Assembly: GCA_035582835.1 (NCBI GenBank)
Contig: JAYKAV010000489.1
Span: forward strand, 783,655-847,654
Source: Phoebastria nigripes
Lineage: Eukaryota > Chordata > Aves > Procellariiformes > Diomedeidae
Direction of reading: 5' to 3'
Length of the DNA stretch: 64,000 nt
Below the pieces are notes generated by a model, which was given only the letters and a program-made list of their open reading frames with translations, was not told where the DNA came from and searched no databases. The translations under genes were made by a program, and so were the position numbers. Shown here one piece after another: positions 1-9,905 of this stretch (position 1 is its first letter; each line of letters opens with the position of its first letter).

Positions 1-125
1 GAAGTGCTGTTAACATCTAATTTAAGAAAGACAAAAAAAACCCCAACAAGCAAATAATTACATGATTCAGAATTATCTCCAAAATTAAATCATTCTTCAC
101 TGGGCACTTTCTAAGGCTGTGGCTT
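1..125. promoter_or_regulatory. AT-rich island at left edge, candidate conserved element
   Basis: An AT-rich stretch with several TAAT/ATTA-type cores (around 15-25, 53-60 and 85-92) gives way abruptly to GC-rich sequence after about position 125. In GC-rich bird DNA such abrupt islands are often conserved non-coding elements, but AT-richness alone is weak evidence. It is cut by the window edge. No open frame or known repeat was recognised in it. Confidence 0.2.
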
Positions 126-2529
126 GTGTGTTTGCCTCTGGTTGTTGGTTGGTTTGCTTTTTGGCGAGGACAGCATCCTGCGCTAATTGTGTCGGTCGTA
201 AGGGCTTTGTCATTTGCGCAACTTGTTCTTAGTTCGGTTCATCTCTTTTGGGTCTCTTTTTGCTGCGCAAAACATGCTGACGCTCGGTACCGACATGGAG
301 ACCTGCTGGGTCGGGCTGGAGGATGATGAGGGAGGTCGGGGGGGACAGGAGGTCAGGATCCTGCCCCACGGCTGGGTTATATTTCCTCTGGCCACCCCAC
401 AGGTGACTTTGGGACCCCTCGCTGTCACCAGCGATCCCGCTCCTGTGCTGAATACCCCCAGGCAGCAAGAGTCGGTGACGGGGACGTCCTCCTGCCACGG
501 TGGGGACAGGACACGGGGGCAAAAGGTGGGCTGGGGCGGGACAGGCGAGCGCCTGGCTGCGTTACCCGCTCCAGCAAGGGTGAAGAGATGGAGGCATCTG
601 CCGCGACGGAGACACCCCCAGGGCGCTGAGATGCAGCACCTCCAGCTTCACCCAAAAAAAATCTTGTGGATTTAGCAGCTTTGCCCCAGCTGTCCCCAAA
701 CCCACCAGCAGGTCCCCCTGGGAGCACATCATCACCATATGCCTTGCCTACCTTCATCCGTGGATAAAATGCGCATCTCGGCTTAGCTCGATGTCTTGGC
801 TCCCCCTGTAGCCAGTGGAGAGAGAGGCATCCCCAGCCCCCCCGAGCAGAGGGGTGCCCGGCTGCCAGCCAGGTGAGCCAGGGCTTCCCCGTCCCTTGCC
901 AGCCCAGGTACCGTCCCCCTGCTTCTGAGATGCCACCAGTTCAGATTGCTCCCCAAAAGCCTCATTTGGGGGCGTCCCCGCCTGCCCCAGTACAGAGCAT
1001 CCTCCCTGGGGTGGGTACCGGGCAGAGCTGTGCCCAGCCGGGCACGGGGTGCGAGCGGGGGGACCACAGCCGCTCCGACACATGGGCTGGGGGGACACTT
1101 GTGCTCTTCAGATTGGACCAAATAGATCTGCTTTAACACTGAGCAGGGCTAGAAATGCCCCGCGGCGCGGGCGAGGGGCAATCCTGCCGCTGCAGGTGCC
1201 AGCGCGGTGCTCCGGGAGCCTTGGCATGGCGGGGACGCACGCAGGCGGCTAGGAAATGGGGACAGCCTCTTGATCACACCACCACGAGCTGGCAAATTGC
1301 CGTGACTTAACAAATTCCCGCTGCCGAGCTGAGCTGTGGAAATCGCTCCAGTGCACGTTCCCAGCCCCCTGCACATGTACAGGCAGCATTTTTGCTTAAG
1401 CCACATTTTCCTCCACCGCTTGCAAGGTGCCCAAAGGGTCACCTGGCTGCAAGGGCGGCCATCAGCAACCCCCCAGCGAACACCACCTCCCTCGGGAGCT
1501 GGGGCCTGGCAGGGGGGGCATGGCCCTGCACCTCTGGGTACCCCCCAGCCTTGGCATGAGCTTCGGCTGCATCCCATGGGACCCCCACCCCCAGCATCTG
1601 CCCGTCCCCTTGCAGCACACAGGGAGCTGGGTCCAGCCTGTCCCTCGTGCGTCCATCCTCATCCGACCCCGGGCATTTGGGATTTTCTAGGATCTCTTTA
1701 TGCCTCACGTGACTTAATATATATCAAGGCTTTGTAGAGCACAGTGATTTTGGAGCAGAACTGCCCCCCCCTCCTGGCTTTTATCTGCTTTAGGCTTGTG
1801 GGTACTTTGGGGAGGGGAGGCTTTGCTGCCAGATTGCCCGGTGGGGCAAGGTCTGCCCGCCCCGGGACGGCTGCTCCTGGCAAGGAGGGCGATGCCTCCC
1901 AAAAGAAAATGGGGCAAAATCAGACGGCTCTAACCAAGGATGAGACTTTCCCCAGAGCTGTGCCAGCTTTTGTCTCCTGAGACAGCAACCTGAGGCATCC
2001 ACATGGAAAACTCCCACCCCTCCCGGGACTCCCGCGGCAGAGCTCGTGCTGCTCAGTGCCCCCATATGCCCAAGGGCTGGGAGGGGAGTGCCAGGCTGAC
2101 AAATTGCCTGGGACGGACGACATCAGAGATATTTGAAAGAGCCATTTGTTCCTGCCAGGGCTGCTGAGCATGTGGAGATGGGGGGGATCACACTCAGCTC
2201 GACCCGGAACCATTCCCACCAAGCTTGGGATGGAAGGAGAAGGGGGCTTGCTGTGGAGGTCCAACGAAGCCCAGTGATAATGGGATGAGTTTCTAGAAAC
2301 TAAGAAAAACCAACGACCTCATCCTCCAAGGACTGAGCCCCGAGCCCAGGGGGTACTGGGGCTCAACCCCTCCTGCCACCCCGGGTTTGGGGACACAAGT
2401 GGCAGGGCCAGGCTGGCACCCGCAGGCACGAGCAGGCAGGCTTTGCAGAGGCGGGGGAGAGCTGATGTCTCCGAGGTCTGGGCCATGCTGTCGGCGTGAC
2501 AGCGTGGGTGTGCTTTCAGCCCTGCTGGA
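126..2529. other. GC-rich unique sequence, no gene seen
   Basis: This stretch is GC-rich with many C and G runs. The open frames in it overlap one another on both strands and none resembles a known protein. No repeat family, RNA gene or splice-bounded exon was recognised. Confidence 0.6.
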
Positions 2530-2640
2530 AAAATCGAGCCTGGCTGGTTAATTAAAGACTTGGGCCCTGAGATCTGCTTATTCAGTTCTGCGGTAGCAAT
2601 ACTATAAAATTGTTACGCACCATTTCATGCATAGAGGCTG
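2530..2640. promoter_or_regulatory. Short AT-rich island, candidate conserved element
   Basis: The island holds a TTAATTAA palindrome near 2548-2555 and further AT-rich sequence up to a TTTCATGCAT block near 2622-2631, inside otherwise GC-rich DNA. The palindrome fits paired-type or LIM-type homeodomain binding. The regulatory reading is inference from composition and motifs only. Confidence 0.22.
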
Positions 2641-2805
2641 AGGCAGCGGCTAGAGGAGCCGGTGGCTTTGGGCAGAAGGGGCTCATCTTACTCCCCTGGG
2701 GTCATTTCTCATGTGCAGCAGCGTCAGAGTCAGTTTTTGTCCTGGGTAATCTCAGCGACAGCTTTTACCCTCTCCAGGTGGATCTCCAAGCCTTGAAGTG
2801 GGCTG

Positions 2806-2847
2806 CCATCCATCCATCCATCCATCCATCCATCCATCCATCCATCC
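2806..2847 (+). repeat. (CCAT)n microsatellite
   Basis: About ten uninterrupted copies of the tetranucleotide CCAT are visible. It is a simple sequence repeat that opens all reading frames locally and produces repeated Ile-His-Pro-Ser or Trp-Met-Asp-Gly translations, which are artefacts. The copy number is likely to vary between individuals. Confidence 0.95.
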
Positions 2848-3319
2848 CACCCGCGCTCTGCCCTGTGACTTGCCCTGGCATTTCTGTCACCGTGCTCGGG
2901 TCCAGCCGGGTGTGACGAGGCACGGGGGCACCTTGCTGCTCTCTGCTTTGAGACCGTCACCAGGGGAAAGCAGCATGTCGGAAAACCTTGGATGTGCCCG
3001 TGACCTCCTCTCTGCACATCAAAAAAAGGCCATGCAAACATGCAAGCCCCTGCGGGATGTGCCTGCTGCCGAGCGATGCCCGTGCACCCAGAGCAGGGGG
3101 GGCTCTGACTTCTCACCCAACCCAACCCATGGCTTTTTTCACCCAAATCGGGCTCATTCCTGTAGAGGCAGGCTGCACGCGCTGCCCAGGCATCTCTGCT
3201 GGCATTCCAGACCCTCGCTCCACGGCTTCGGCAGCCGCCCCCAGCCCCGCTCTGCACCACATGACCCCGGGAGGGGCGATTTGGGGTGGGGGAGAGCGGG
3301 GGGGGGGCGCGTTTGCGGG
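2848..3319. other. GC-rich unique sequence, nothing recognised
   Basis: The sequence after the CCAT run is GC-rich and ends in a G run near 3300-3308. No repeat family, conserved-looking island or believable coding exon was found. Confidence 0.55.
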
Positions 3320-3490
3320 TGTATGCTTTTTATTTCAGTAATTCTTTTATCTTGTTCTCGCACCCTGAACAGTATGAGCGTTCATCAAAGTAATTGACGC
3401 GGATGAAATTAGCGCTTCCTGCTATGTCGGACAGATAAACTTTGCTGAATATTGATTTTGCACAAAGAAAATGACATGTGCTTGGTCCTC
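3320..3490. promoter_or_regulatory. AT-rich island, candidate conserved element
   Basis: This block runs from a TTTTTATTTC stretch to an ATTGATTTTGCAC stretch and contains TAATT cores (near 3340 and 3391), a TCATCAAAG motif and an AGATAAAC motif. It lies between a G-run-rich segment and GC-rich DNA. The dense mix of homeodomain, GATA-like and TCF/SOX-like words resembles a developmental enhancer, but conservation was not tested. Confidence 0.3.
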
Positions 3491-6059
3491 ACCCTTTATC
3501 TGGATGGAGCAGGGAGATGCTGGGGGAGGCGAGGGGGGAAGGAGGCAAGCCTTCGCTGGAGAAGCATCCATAAGAATTACTTTTATCTCTTCTTCCACAA
3601 GAAGACAACAGAAGATAAGGCTGGGAGACAGTGGTGGGGGAGGCGGGGGGAGGAATAAGGAAGAGGAGCCCAGCAGAGACCTCCGCAGTGGGTTGGATGC
3701 GGCGCTGGAAGGGGTTGGGGGCTCTTTGTGCGTCGCTGCCCTGACAGGCACAGGATTTGGGGAAGATAACCGGCTTTTCAGGGATGTGCATCACTAAGAA
3801 AGAGCTGAAAGAAACGTGGGCTTCTCTTTCCTCTCCCCGAACCCCAGCGCTATGGATGGAGAGGGCTGATACCGTCACGGAGGGCAGGGGCTGTCCTCAT
3901 CAGAGAAGGGGCAGCTCCCCGGGGTGATGGACACCCTGGGGGGGCATCAGTGAGGGATGTGCCGGACCCCCCGTGCCCCTCGGCCAAATGTGCAGCGCTC
4001 GGGCGTGCTGGGAGCGGTGTGAACGCTGCCAGCCCCGTTGGAGCAGCATTTCCGCAGGAAGGAAAAGGGTGGGCCTGGAGAAACCCACGTGCTGCCAGGG
4101 AGCCCTGCCATGTTAAGATTTGACTTTAGAGATTCATTTTCCCTGGCTTTAGCCACTTAAAAGCAAAGCGTCTCCGCTTATCATGTCACGCTGCATCCCT
4201 CCAGCATCACCAGAGACAGAGCCGGGCAGAGCGGAGGGTCACCCAGCAAAGCATCCCACCGGCTTGGCTCATTCACAGCTCCTCTGCTCCTTGAGGGGCC
4301 GTCCCCCCAGCTTCCACATTTGCACACCAGAGTTGCGTGACAGATTCCTCCAGCCCTGAGGTTTTATGTCAACACCACACTCAGCAGAAAGGTGCTACGG
4401 GAAACAAAGCTTTCGCATGTGCTGTTTTTCCCAAAGCAAGGGGCAAAGATGGCTTTGGAGACGCACGCCCTGCACATGGAATATCTCATGGGGTAAACAA
4501 CAAACCAGCCTTAGACTTTTCAAAGGCTACGGTAAAATTCATTAATATACCTTCTTCTGCCCTGGCACAGCCTACTTCAATGCTGAGCCCCCTTCAGATG
4601 AGCAAAGCAGAGTCACCCACTGACTCAGGCTTGCCAGTCCCGTCATAGGCCTGCCAGGTCCTTCACGTTTTGCCCACAGAAGTGGGCACCACCTGCTAAC
4701 ATCAACACGGGGCTATTTTTGCAAAGCCTGACACCCTTGTCAACATCAACTTGCACAGTAAGTGCTTGGGGAACCTGGGGAGCTGTTGAAAACTGCCCTG
4801 TGTGAACCTCAGGGAGCCATGAGGCTAGACCTGGGGGAGGAAGACCTGGGCAAGGAGCAGCTCATGTTCACCGGTGTGGTGGCAGTGGGGATAGCGACCA
4901 AATTTATATATAAAGACCAAAAAAGGAGGATGTAGAAGGCAATGAGCCTGAATTTCGCACACCATGCTGATCAGGGCTGGGCATGGAGCAGAAGGCAAGG
5001 AGGGAGAGGCCAGGAGGAGGCTTTTGGGGGGAAATCAGCCCTTTCCAGAGCGCGTCCCCACGTAGGACCATCAGCAGGGCTGAACATTTTGGTTCACCTC
5101 CTGGTCAGGTTCAAAGACTTCAAAATATTCATGGATGCTCAGTAGAGGGAAAATGATGGTTCAAATGAGCTTGTTGGTGGTGGTCATGGTGGGGGAGTTG
5201 CTTGCTTTGATTTTACTAAGACACATGGATGTGAAGCTGCAGCAAATGCCTCTCAGCAAGCTTTGCAGAAGACAGGTCTTCCTGTACAAGGTCTTCTTGG
5301 CCTTTTATTATTTTCTGTGGGCTAAATTACAGGTTGGCAAGTGGTGGAATCTGGTCTGTACATTTCTCCAAGGACCTGGGCTCAGCACCCCATGGCACTG
5401 AGCTGAAAAATCATGCAATACGTAGAATGATCCACGTTCTTGTTTAATGGCTAAAAACCCAGAGCCCAGGACATCGCTGGTAGCATGGGGCTTCCCTGGG
5501 TGGAGCTGAACCCCCCAAAGACCCTGAGACCTTCCTTCAGCTTGGGTGTGTTGGCGAAATACTCTGCTAGGTCAACACCAAGCCCCCAGTTCTGTTTTCC
5601 CCAAATCCTGGTGGGTGGCAGTCCAAATCTTGCCAATGCAGAGCCAATAAAAGTCCGTGGTCCCCCAGACCACTAAAAATTACTCCTCAAAACACCGCGG
5701 GGGACCAACCAGTCCAGCAAAGCACTTGTTTAACTTCACACCATCCCAACAGCAGCTACAAGTCATCAGCAGAGCGTGCAGCTCCTTCAGCTTTCCTGGG
5801 CAAAAACGCATCTGATCCGATATTACAAATCATCTTCCCATCTGCGAAGCGAGGAGCCGTTTCTGCGACCGTTTCCCCTGGCTGGTGCTCACTTAGGAAG
5901 GCTTCGTTTAAACCAGCACCTCTTCCTCCTTCCTTCGCATCTTCATACACCAGCAGAGAATTAGCGTGCTCAGTTGATTTGTTCTGCTTCCCACTTCCCG
6001 TCGGGGTTTCCTATTTCCCTGGGTAAAGGGTAGCCAGGTTTCATCTTGGCTGGATCATT
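3491..6059. other. Unique sequence with minor AT-rich patches, no gene seen
   Basis: The segment is mostly GC-rich. Small AT-rich patches occur near 4110-4185, 4500-4560 and 5280-5340. No interspersed repeat or splice-bounded open frame was recognised; the open frames overlap on both strands and match nothing I know. Confidence 0.55.
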
Positions 6060-6415
6060 TCTGACTTCTCTTTCTCAGTTTTTTTTTTTTTTCCCTAGAT
6101 ATACTAGGCCTTGGGAAAAAGAAAAAAAATCGCAGCCTTTTGTTTGCTGCGTGTGTTTTCTAGACACAGTGCCCTGACATGGAGAGCAAACAGTTATTAA
6201 ATAAACGCATTGTTAGGCATGCTTTTAGTCCTGACACCTCTGGTAAATCTGCATTTATTATTTAGTGAATTAAGTGGTTTTAAATCAAGTTATAATCGGT
6301 GGGTGCCCTTGTACTCGGTATTTTATATCCTCCTGTGCATGCTTTGTTTGCAATTTCTGTACAATTTCTTTAGGTGCATTATATATTTTCCTTGAAATAG
6401 CATCACACCCTGCTC
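6060..6415. promoter_or_regulatory. AT-rich block, candidate conserved element
   Basis: The block starts with a poly-T run (about 6079-6092) and continues as a long AT-rich stretch with ATTA/TAAT cores, TTTGTTTGC and GCATTTATTATTTAG words and several ATATAT-like strings. It is one of the longer AT-rich blocks in the left third of the window. It contains no credible coding exon. A regulatory role is inferred from composition; an old, unrecognisable repeat is the alternative. Confidence 0.33.
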
Positions 6416-8029
6416 TGGTACCCAGCTTCCCAGAAAGGCTCCTGCCATTAACAGTTTGGTGCCCAGCCCCGGCCCCCTGCCCCCTGTCCCTGCCCTGTGC
6501 CTCCCCTCCCACCCAGGTCTCTACAAGGGAGAGAGACCTTTGCAAAATCACCCTTGTTGCTGTGTTTCTTTGGCTCTGGCCCAACGCCTCCTGGTCTGTG
6601 GGCTCGCAGCTTGGAGCCCATGGGAAGATTTGCCTGCAGGACATAGATGATGCTCAGCCCTCGGGATGCTCGTGGACACGGGGGGGTGGGTGAGCCCACA
6701 GCTCACGATGAGAAGGTGCGCGTGGGTAGGTGCCACCCGGCATGATGAAGGGTTGGACAAGCTGACCCTGATTTCAGCAGCCCTTTAGGTCTCTCACTCT
6801 GCAAGCAGCGGCTGAATGGGTACCGGGTCGCTTTGAGCTCAGGTCAGTGTTTTGGTCATCTCAGCAGCTCTACAAATGTCATCTGCCTCCCTGCCCGTGT
6901 GTGCGAGGTCCCTTCTGCCACACACGAGGTTGTAATTGCTCGGGCTGGAGGCTGCTCGTTCTCCTGCACGCCCGGCAGCGATGGGGCTTCCCGCAGAAGG
7001 GGACCCGTTGCTGCAGGAGCTCTGCCCTGGTGCTCTGGGCTCCGAGGCCACCCCCCAGCTCCCCCCAGCCTGCCCTGGGTAGGGCAGCAGGGAGAAGGTG
7101 CTGCTCCATGCCCCCGGGAAACGCAAGGTGCAGTTCAGGATGAAGGAACTTCCAGCTGGCTCTGTGCTCGCACCATCCCAGCTGGTTCCCAGGCTGCAGC
7201 AACCCCTGGTATCCCATCCCCGCATCACTGGGGAGGGTGCCCAGCTCGATCTCATCACCTGGCAAACCCCAGCTTGGGCGTCCCATGCCCTGGGTCTACC
7301 ACACTTCAGCGTGGAGCAGCACTCGCACCGTCAGCTCCCACTCTGTGCTCCCTGACCAAGCACTGGAGCTCACCACTGCTCACACCCTTCTGCCATGACT
7401 CACCTTCCAGCCACAGCCAGCGTGAGGCCACAGGGTACCCACCTCACCATGATGTGGTCATCTCCACCTCTCCATGCTATGATCACCTCCATCTCTCCAT
7501 GATGTCGTCTGACCTAGAAGCCAGAACCTGGACACATCACCCAACACAGCACTGCCTTCTGTGCCAAGGACCAGGAGTTGGAATCATCTCACCTAACTTT
7601 TCGGTGTCTTAAGTGAGCTATCAAAGCCTGAACTAGCTGAGACCTGCTTTACGAGCCCACCCATGAGGTTGCTGGCTTGACTCCTATGGTCACAAACGTG
7701 CAGAAGATAGGGCTTGACCAAACCCCAAGACTTTCCAGGGTGATTTTCCACCAGCCTTGCAGGAAATCCTGCCCACCCTCCCATCACAGGCTCTAACATC
7801 ACAGCACGAGAAATGGCCTTGCCATTGCCCAGGCGCTGTTCTTCCTCCTCCTGGCTGTTGGCCAGCTGCCCCTCCAGCGCACGCCACGGTACCCTGCTCA
7901 ACCCCACCTTAGCCATGGCCCCGATGCCCAGGCCCACTTGCTGCCCCTCCCCATCCTACGCTGGGGTTGATGCATCCGTCCTCCCCCCCCGCCTGCCTCC
8001 CCTCCCCGTCCCCCTCTACGCCTGTTTTC
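6416..8029. other. GC-rich unique sequence with one small tandem repeat
   Basis: The sequence is GC-rich and gene-free as far as can be seen. The open frame of about 259 codons starting at 6833 has no recognisable domain, overlaps equally long frames on the other strand and is judged spurious. A 25-base imperfect tandem repeat at 7447-7510 is listed separately. Confidence 0.55.
7447..7510 (+). repeat. 25-base imperfect tandem repeat, about 2.5 units
   Basis: Two 25-base units (7447-7471 and 7472-7496) and a partial third (from 7497) each begin CCATG and share the order ATGATGT/ATGATCA, then CATCTCC or CACCTCC, then a CTCT end. The units differ at several positions, so the array is old or was always imperfect. 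No function is suggested by it. Confidence 0.7.
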
Positions 8030-8033
8030 CCAT

Positions 8034-8219
8034 TTATCTCCTTTGCCTGGTGAATATACATAAATATGAGCAACTGTGTCTGTGCGTGACCTTACCTGCC
8101 CTGACTAAATTCATGTAGTGTCTGTGAAGATAATTCTAAAGCCATAAGAAGATAATAAAAAAGGAAAGATAAAAAAAAAAAAAAAAAGGGCAAGCATTGT
8201 GGTTTGTATTCTCTTATCT
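8034..8219. promoter_or_regulatory. GATA-motif cluster
   Basis: Five perfect AGATAA/TTATCT hexamers lie within 186 bases: TTATCT at 8034-8039 and 8214-8219, AGATAA at 8128-8133, 8150-8155 and 8167-8172. With equal base use about 0.1 such hexamers would be expected on both strands of a stretch this long, although local AT-richness raises that number. GATA zinc-finger factors bind this word. The block is therefore a candidate GATA-responsive element; binding and conservation are untested. Confidence 0.35.
8171..8187 (+). repeat. Poly-A run
   Basis: Seventeen A residues in a row follow the AGATAA at 8167-8172. No retroposon body or processed gene copy was recognised upstream, so this is recorded as a simple homopolymer rather than a retroposition tail. 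Confidence 0.9.
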
Positions 8220-9660
8220 AACCTTCTGCAGGCCCCGGGTGGGAGTGCAGTCCCTTGCTATTTAAAGGGATGCTGCAGTCGGGAACTGCACGAGGCAGCC
8301 GCCGAGAGGGAGAGGGACCGCGCGGCCCGGGGTACCACCGGGGACATCGGCTGGCCAGGTCCTTGTCCGCTCTGCAATGCACATGGTGACCTTCTGGTTG
8401 GGGAAAGGAAATCCCACTGCTAGCAAAACCCCCCCCAAAATATCTGCCTGGCCTGATCCTTCTCCCCGTCCTACTCAAATGCAAGTGGACATCCCAGCCG
8501 GGGAAGCCCAAGGCGGCAGCAAATAGCCGCGGGGCCCCACGATGAGCGGCTGACCACAGCATGCCGGGGGCCTGTTGCGAAGACTGAGCTCGGAAAGGGA
8601 AAAACAATTCTCCGGGTGTGATTTTTTTTTTTTTTCCATCTAAAAATACCGCTGCAGCTGAAGGCAGCCTTTGCGCGAAAGGGCATTGATTGCAGGGAGG
8701 GAGGAAATTATCACGGGCTTCATCGCAGCAGTGTCGTCTTTGAACAGAATGGCTTGTCAGATAGATGTGAGCGCGGGAGTCAAAACGATCAGGCGAAACA
8801 AAATACAGCATCCTCCCCGAAATGAGACCTCGAGGAGATAAACCAATGTGCCGGGGAGAGAAATCCCAAGATTTCCCCCAGCTCCAAGAAATGCTGAAAT
8901 CTCTGAAATCACTTTCCCATGGACTTAAGACTCTGCTGTCCAAGCTGTGCTGCAGCCCTGTGCTGGCGTGCAACTCGGTCCTGGCTTCAGCAGCCGCCCG
9001 GTCCTCCTGCGCTCTCCATGAAGGCACCAGGCTCAGATCAAAACTGGCCTGAGCAAATCCCAAAAGCTTCTGAGCTTTGCTCAAAAGCACTTTGCTCTTT
9101 TTTCCCCCTTAGCTTTGTATTTTTGCACGGCTGGGATCTAAGCGTGATAAACCAAATCATCCCGGAGTTGGTAATAAAAAGCTATGGGAGAAATAAAAAA
9201 AGCCCAATGAACCCTTAATGTGCAAAAGGAGGCCATGGTTAATGGGGCCACCAAAGCTCTGGGTCTTGGTCTAGCAGGCCCCAGCCCCGGGGAGCAGAGG
9301 GGGGGCACAGGGTGCTGCAGGACCCTCGCGGGGGGCCAGGAGCCGTACAACTGGGTGGCACGGCCGGGGCCACGATGCTGCTGAAGGCATCCTGCTCCTC
9401 CGGGGCTCCTGGGGTGAAGCTGCTCCCTGGGTCTGATCCTGCTGCTGCAAACCCCACGTCCTGGTGGAAGAGGAGGTGCGGGGGCAAGAAATGCCCCCTC
9501 CTCAGCCCTCGCCGCCAGGGACGCAGGTAGGACCTGACGGAGAAGGTCCTGCTTGGCCAGTGACTGATGGGAAGGGGACAGGGACGGCCACCGCCGGCCC
9601 GGGGAGCAAGATGAGGGACACCAACGTGCCTCAGCCCGCTGCCCCCCTACTGCCGCCCCC
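8220..9660. other. Mixed unique sequence, no gene seen
   Basis: The sequence is moderately GC-rich, with a poly-T run near 8622-8636 and a mildly AT-rich patch at 9090-9220. The 290-codon minus-strand open frame that ends at 8218 has no recognisable domain and includes low-complexity lysine-rich residues read from the poly-T run. It is judged spurious. Confidence 0.5.
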
Positions 9661-9688
9661 CCCCCCGGTACATGGTGAGGGCTTTCTG

Positions 9689-9733
9689 CCGCCTTTGTTC
9701 GGCGGCTCCGAAGTGGTGTTGCCACAAAGGCGG
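9689..9733. promoter_or_regulatory. Inverted pair of SOX-type motifs
   Basis: CCGCCTTTGT at 9689-9698 and ACAAAGGCGG at 9724-9733 form a perfect 10-base inverted repeat with a 25-base spacer. Each arm contains the SOX high-mobility-group core CTTTGT/ACAAAG, and the left arm continues as CCTTTGTTC. A smaller hairpin, GCCGCC (9688-9693) with GGCGGC (9701-9706), overlaps the left arm. Paired inverted SOX sites are known as dimer binding sites for SOXE proteins, but usually with much shorter spacing, so chance or DNA structure is also possible. Confidence 0.3.
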
Positions 9734-9809
9734 AGGTGAAAGGGGTTAATTCGGGGGACAGAGGTAGGATGTGAAGATGCAGAGCGGGACAATGGGCCGC
9801 CTTCCTCTT

Positions 9810-9905
9810 TTGTCAGCACGGCCATTGTGCCGCGTGTGAAAAATGAAATCTGTTTCATTTTCCTCCCAGATGCGATCGGGCGCCTCTATTTAGAAGCCAT
9901 CAAAA
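9810..9905. promoter_or_regulatory. AT-rich island, candidate conserved element
   Basis: A short island with GGCCATTGTGCCG, GAAATCTGTTTCATTTTCC and CTCTATTTAGAAG words lies about 80 bases right of the inverted SOX-type motifs. CCATTGTG is itself SOX-like, and CTATTTAG resembles an MEF2 core. Together with 9689-9733 it may form one regulatory unit. This is inference from motifs only. Confidence 0.22.

Noticed and set aside
6833..7612. Plus-strand open frame of 259 codons
   Set aside because: No recognisable domain, no splice signals of note, Cys/Pro/Ser-rich composition typical of translated GC-rich non-coding DNA, and long competing frames on the other strand.
8171..8187. Poly-A run as the tail of a processed pseudogene or SINE
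   Set aside because: No gene-like or SINE-like body and no flanking duplication could be found upstream.
8218..9090. Minus-strand open frame of 290 codons
   Set aside because: No domain recognised; it crosses a poly-T run giving a lysine string and a GATA-rich non-coding region. Openness is attributed to GC content.
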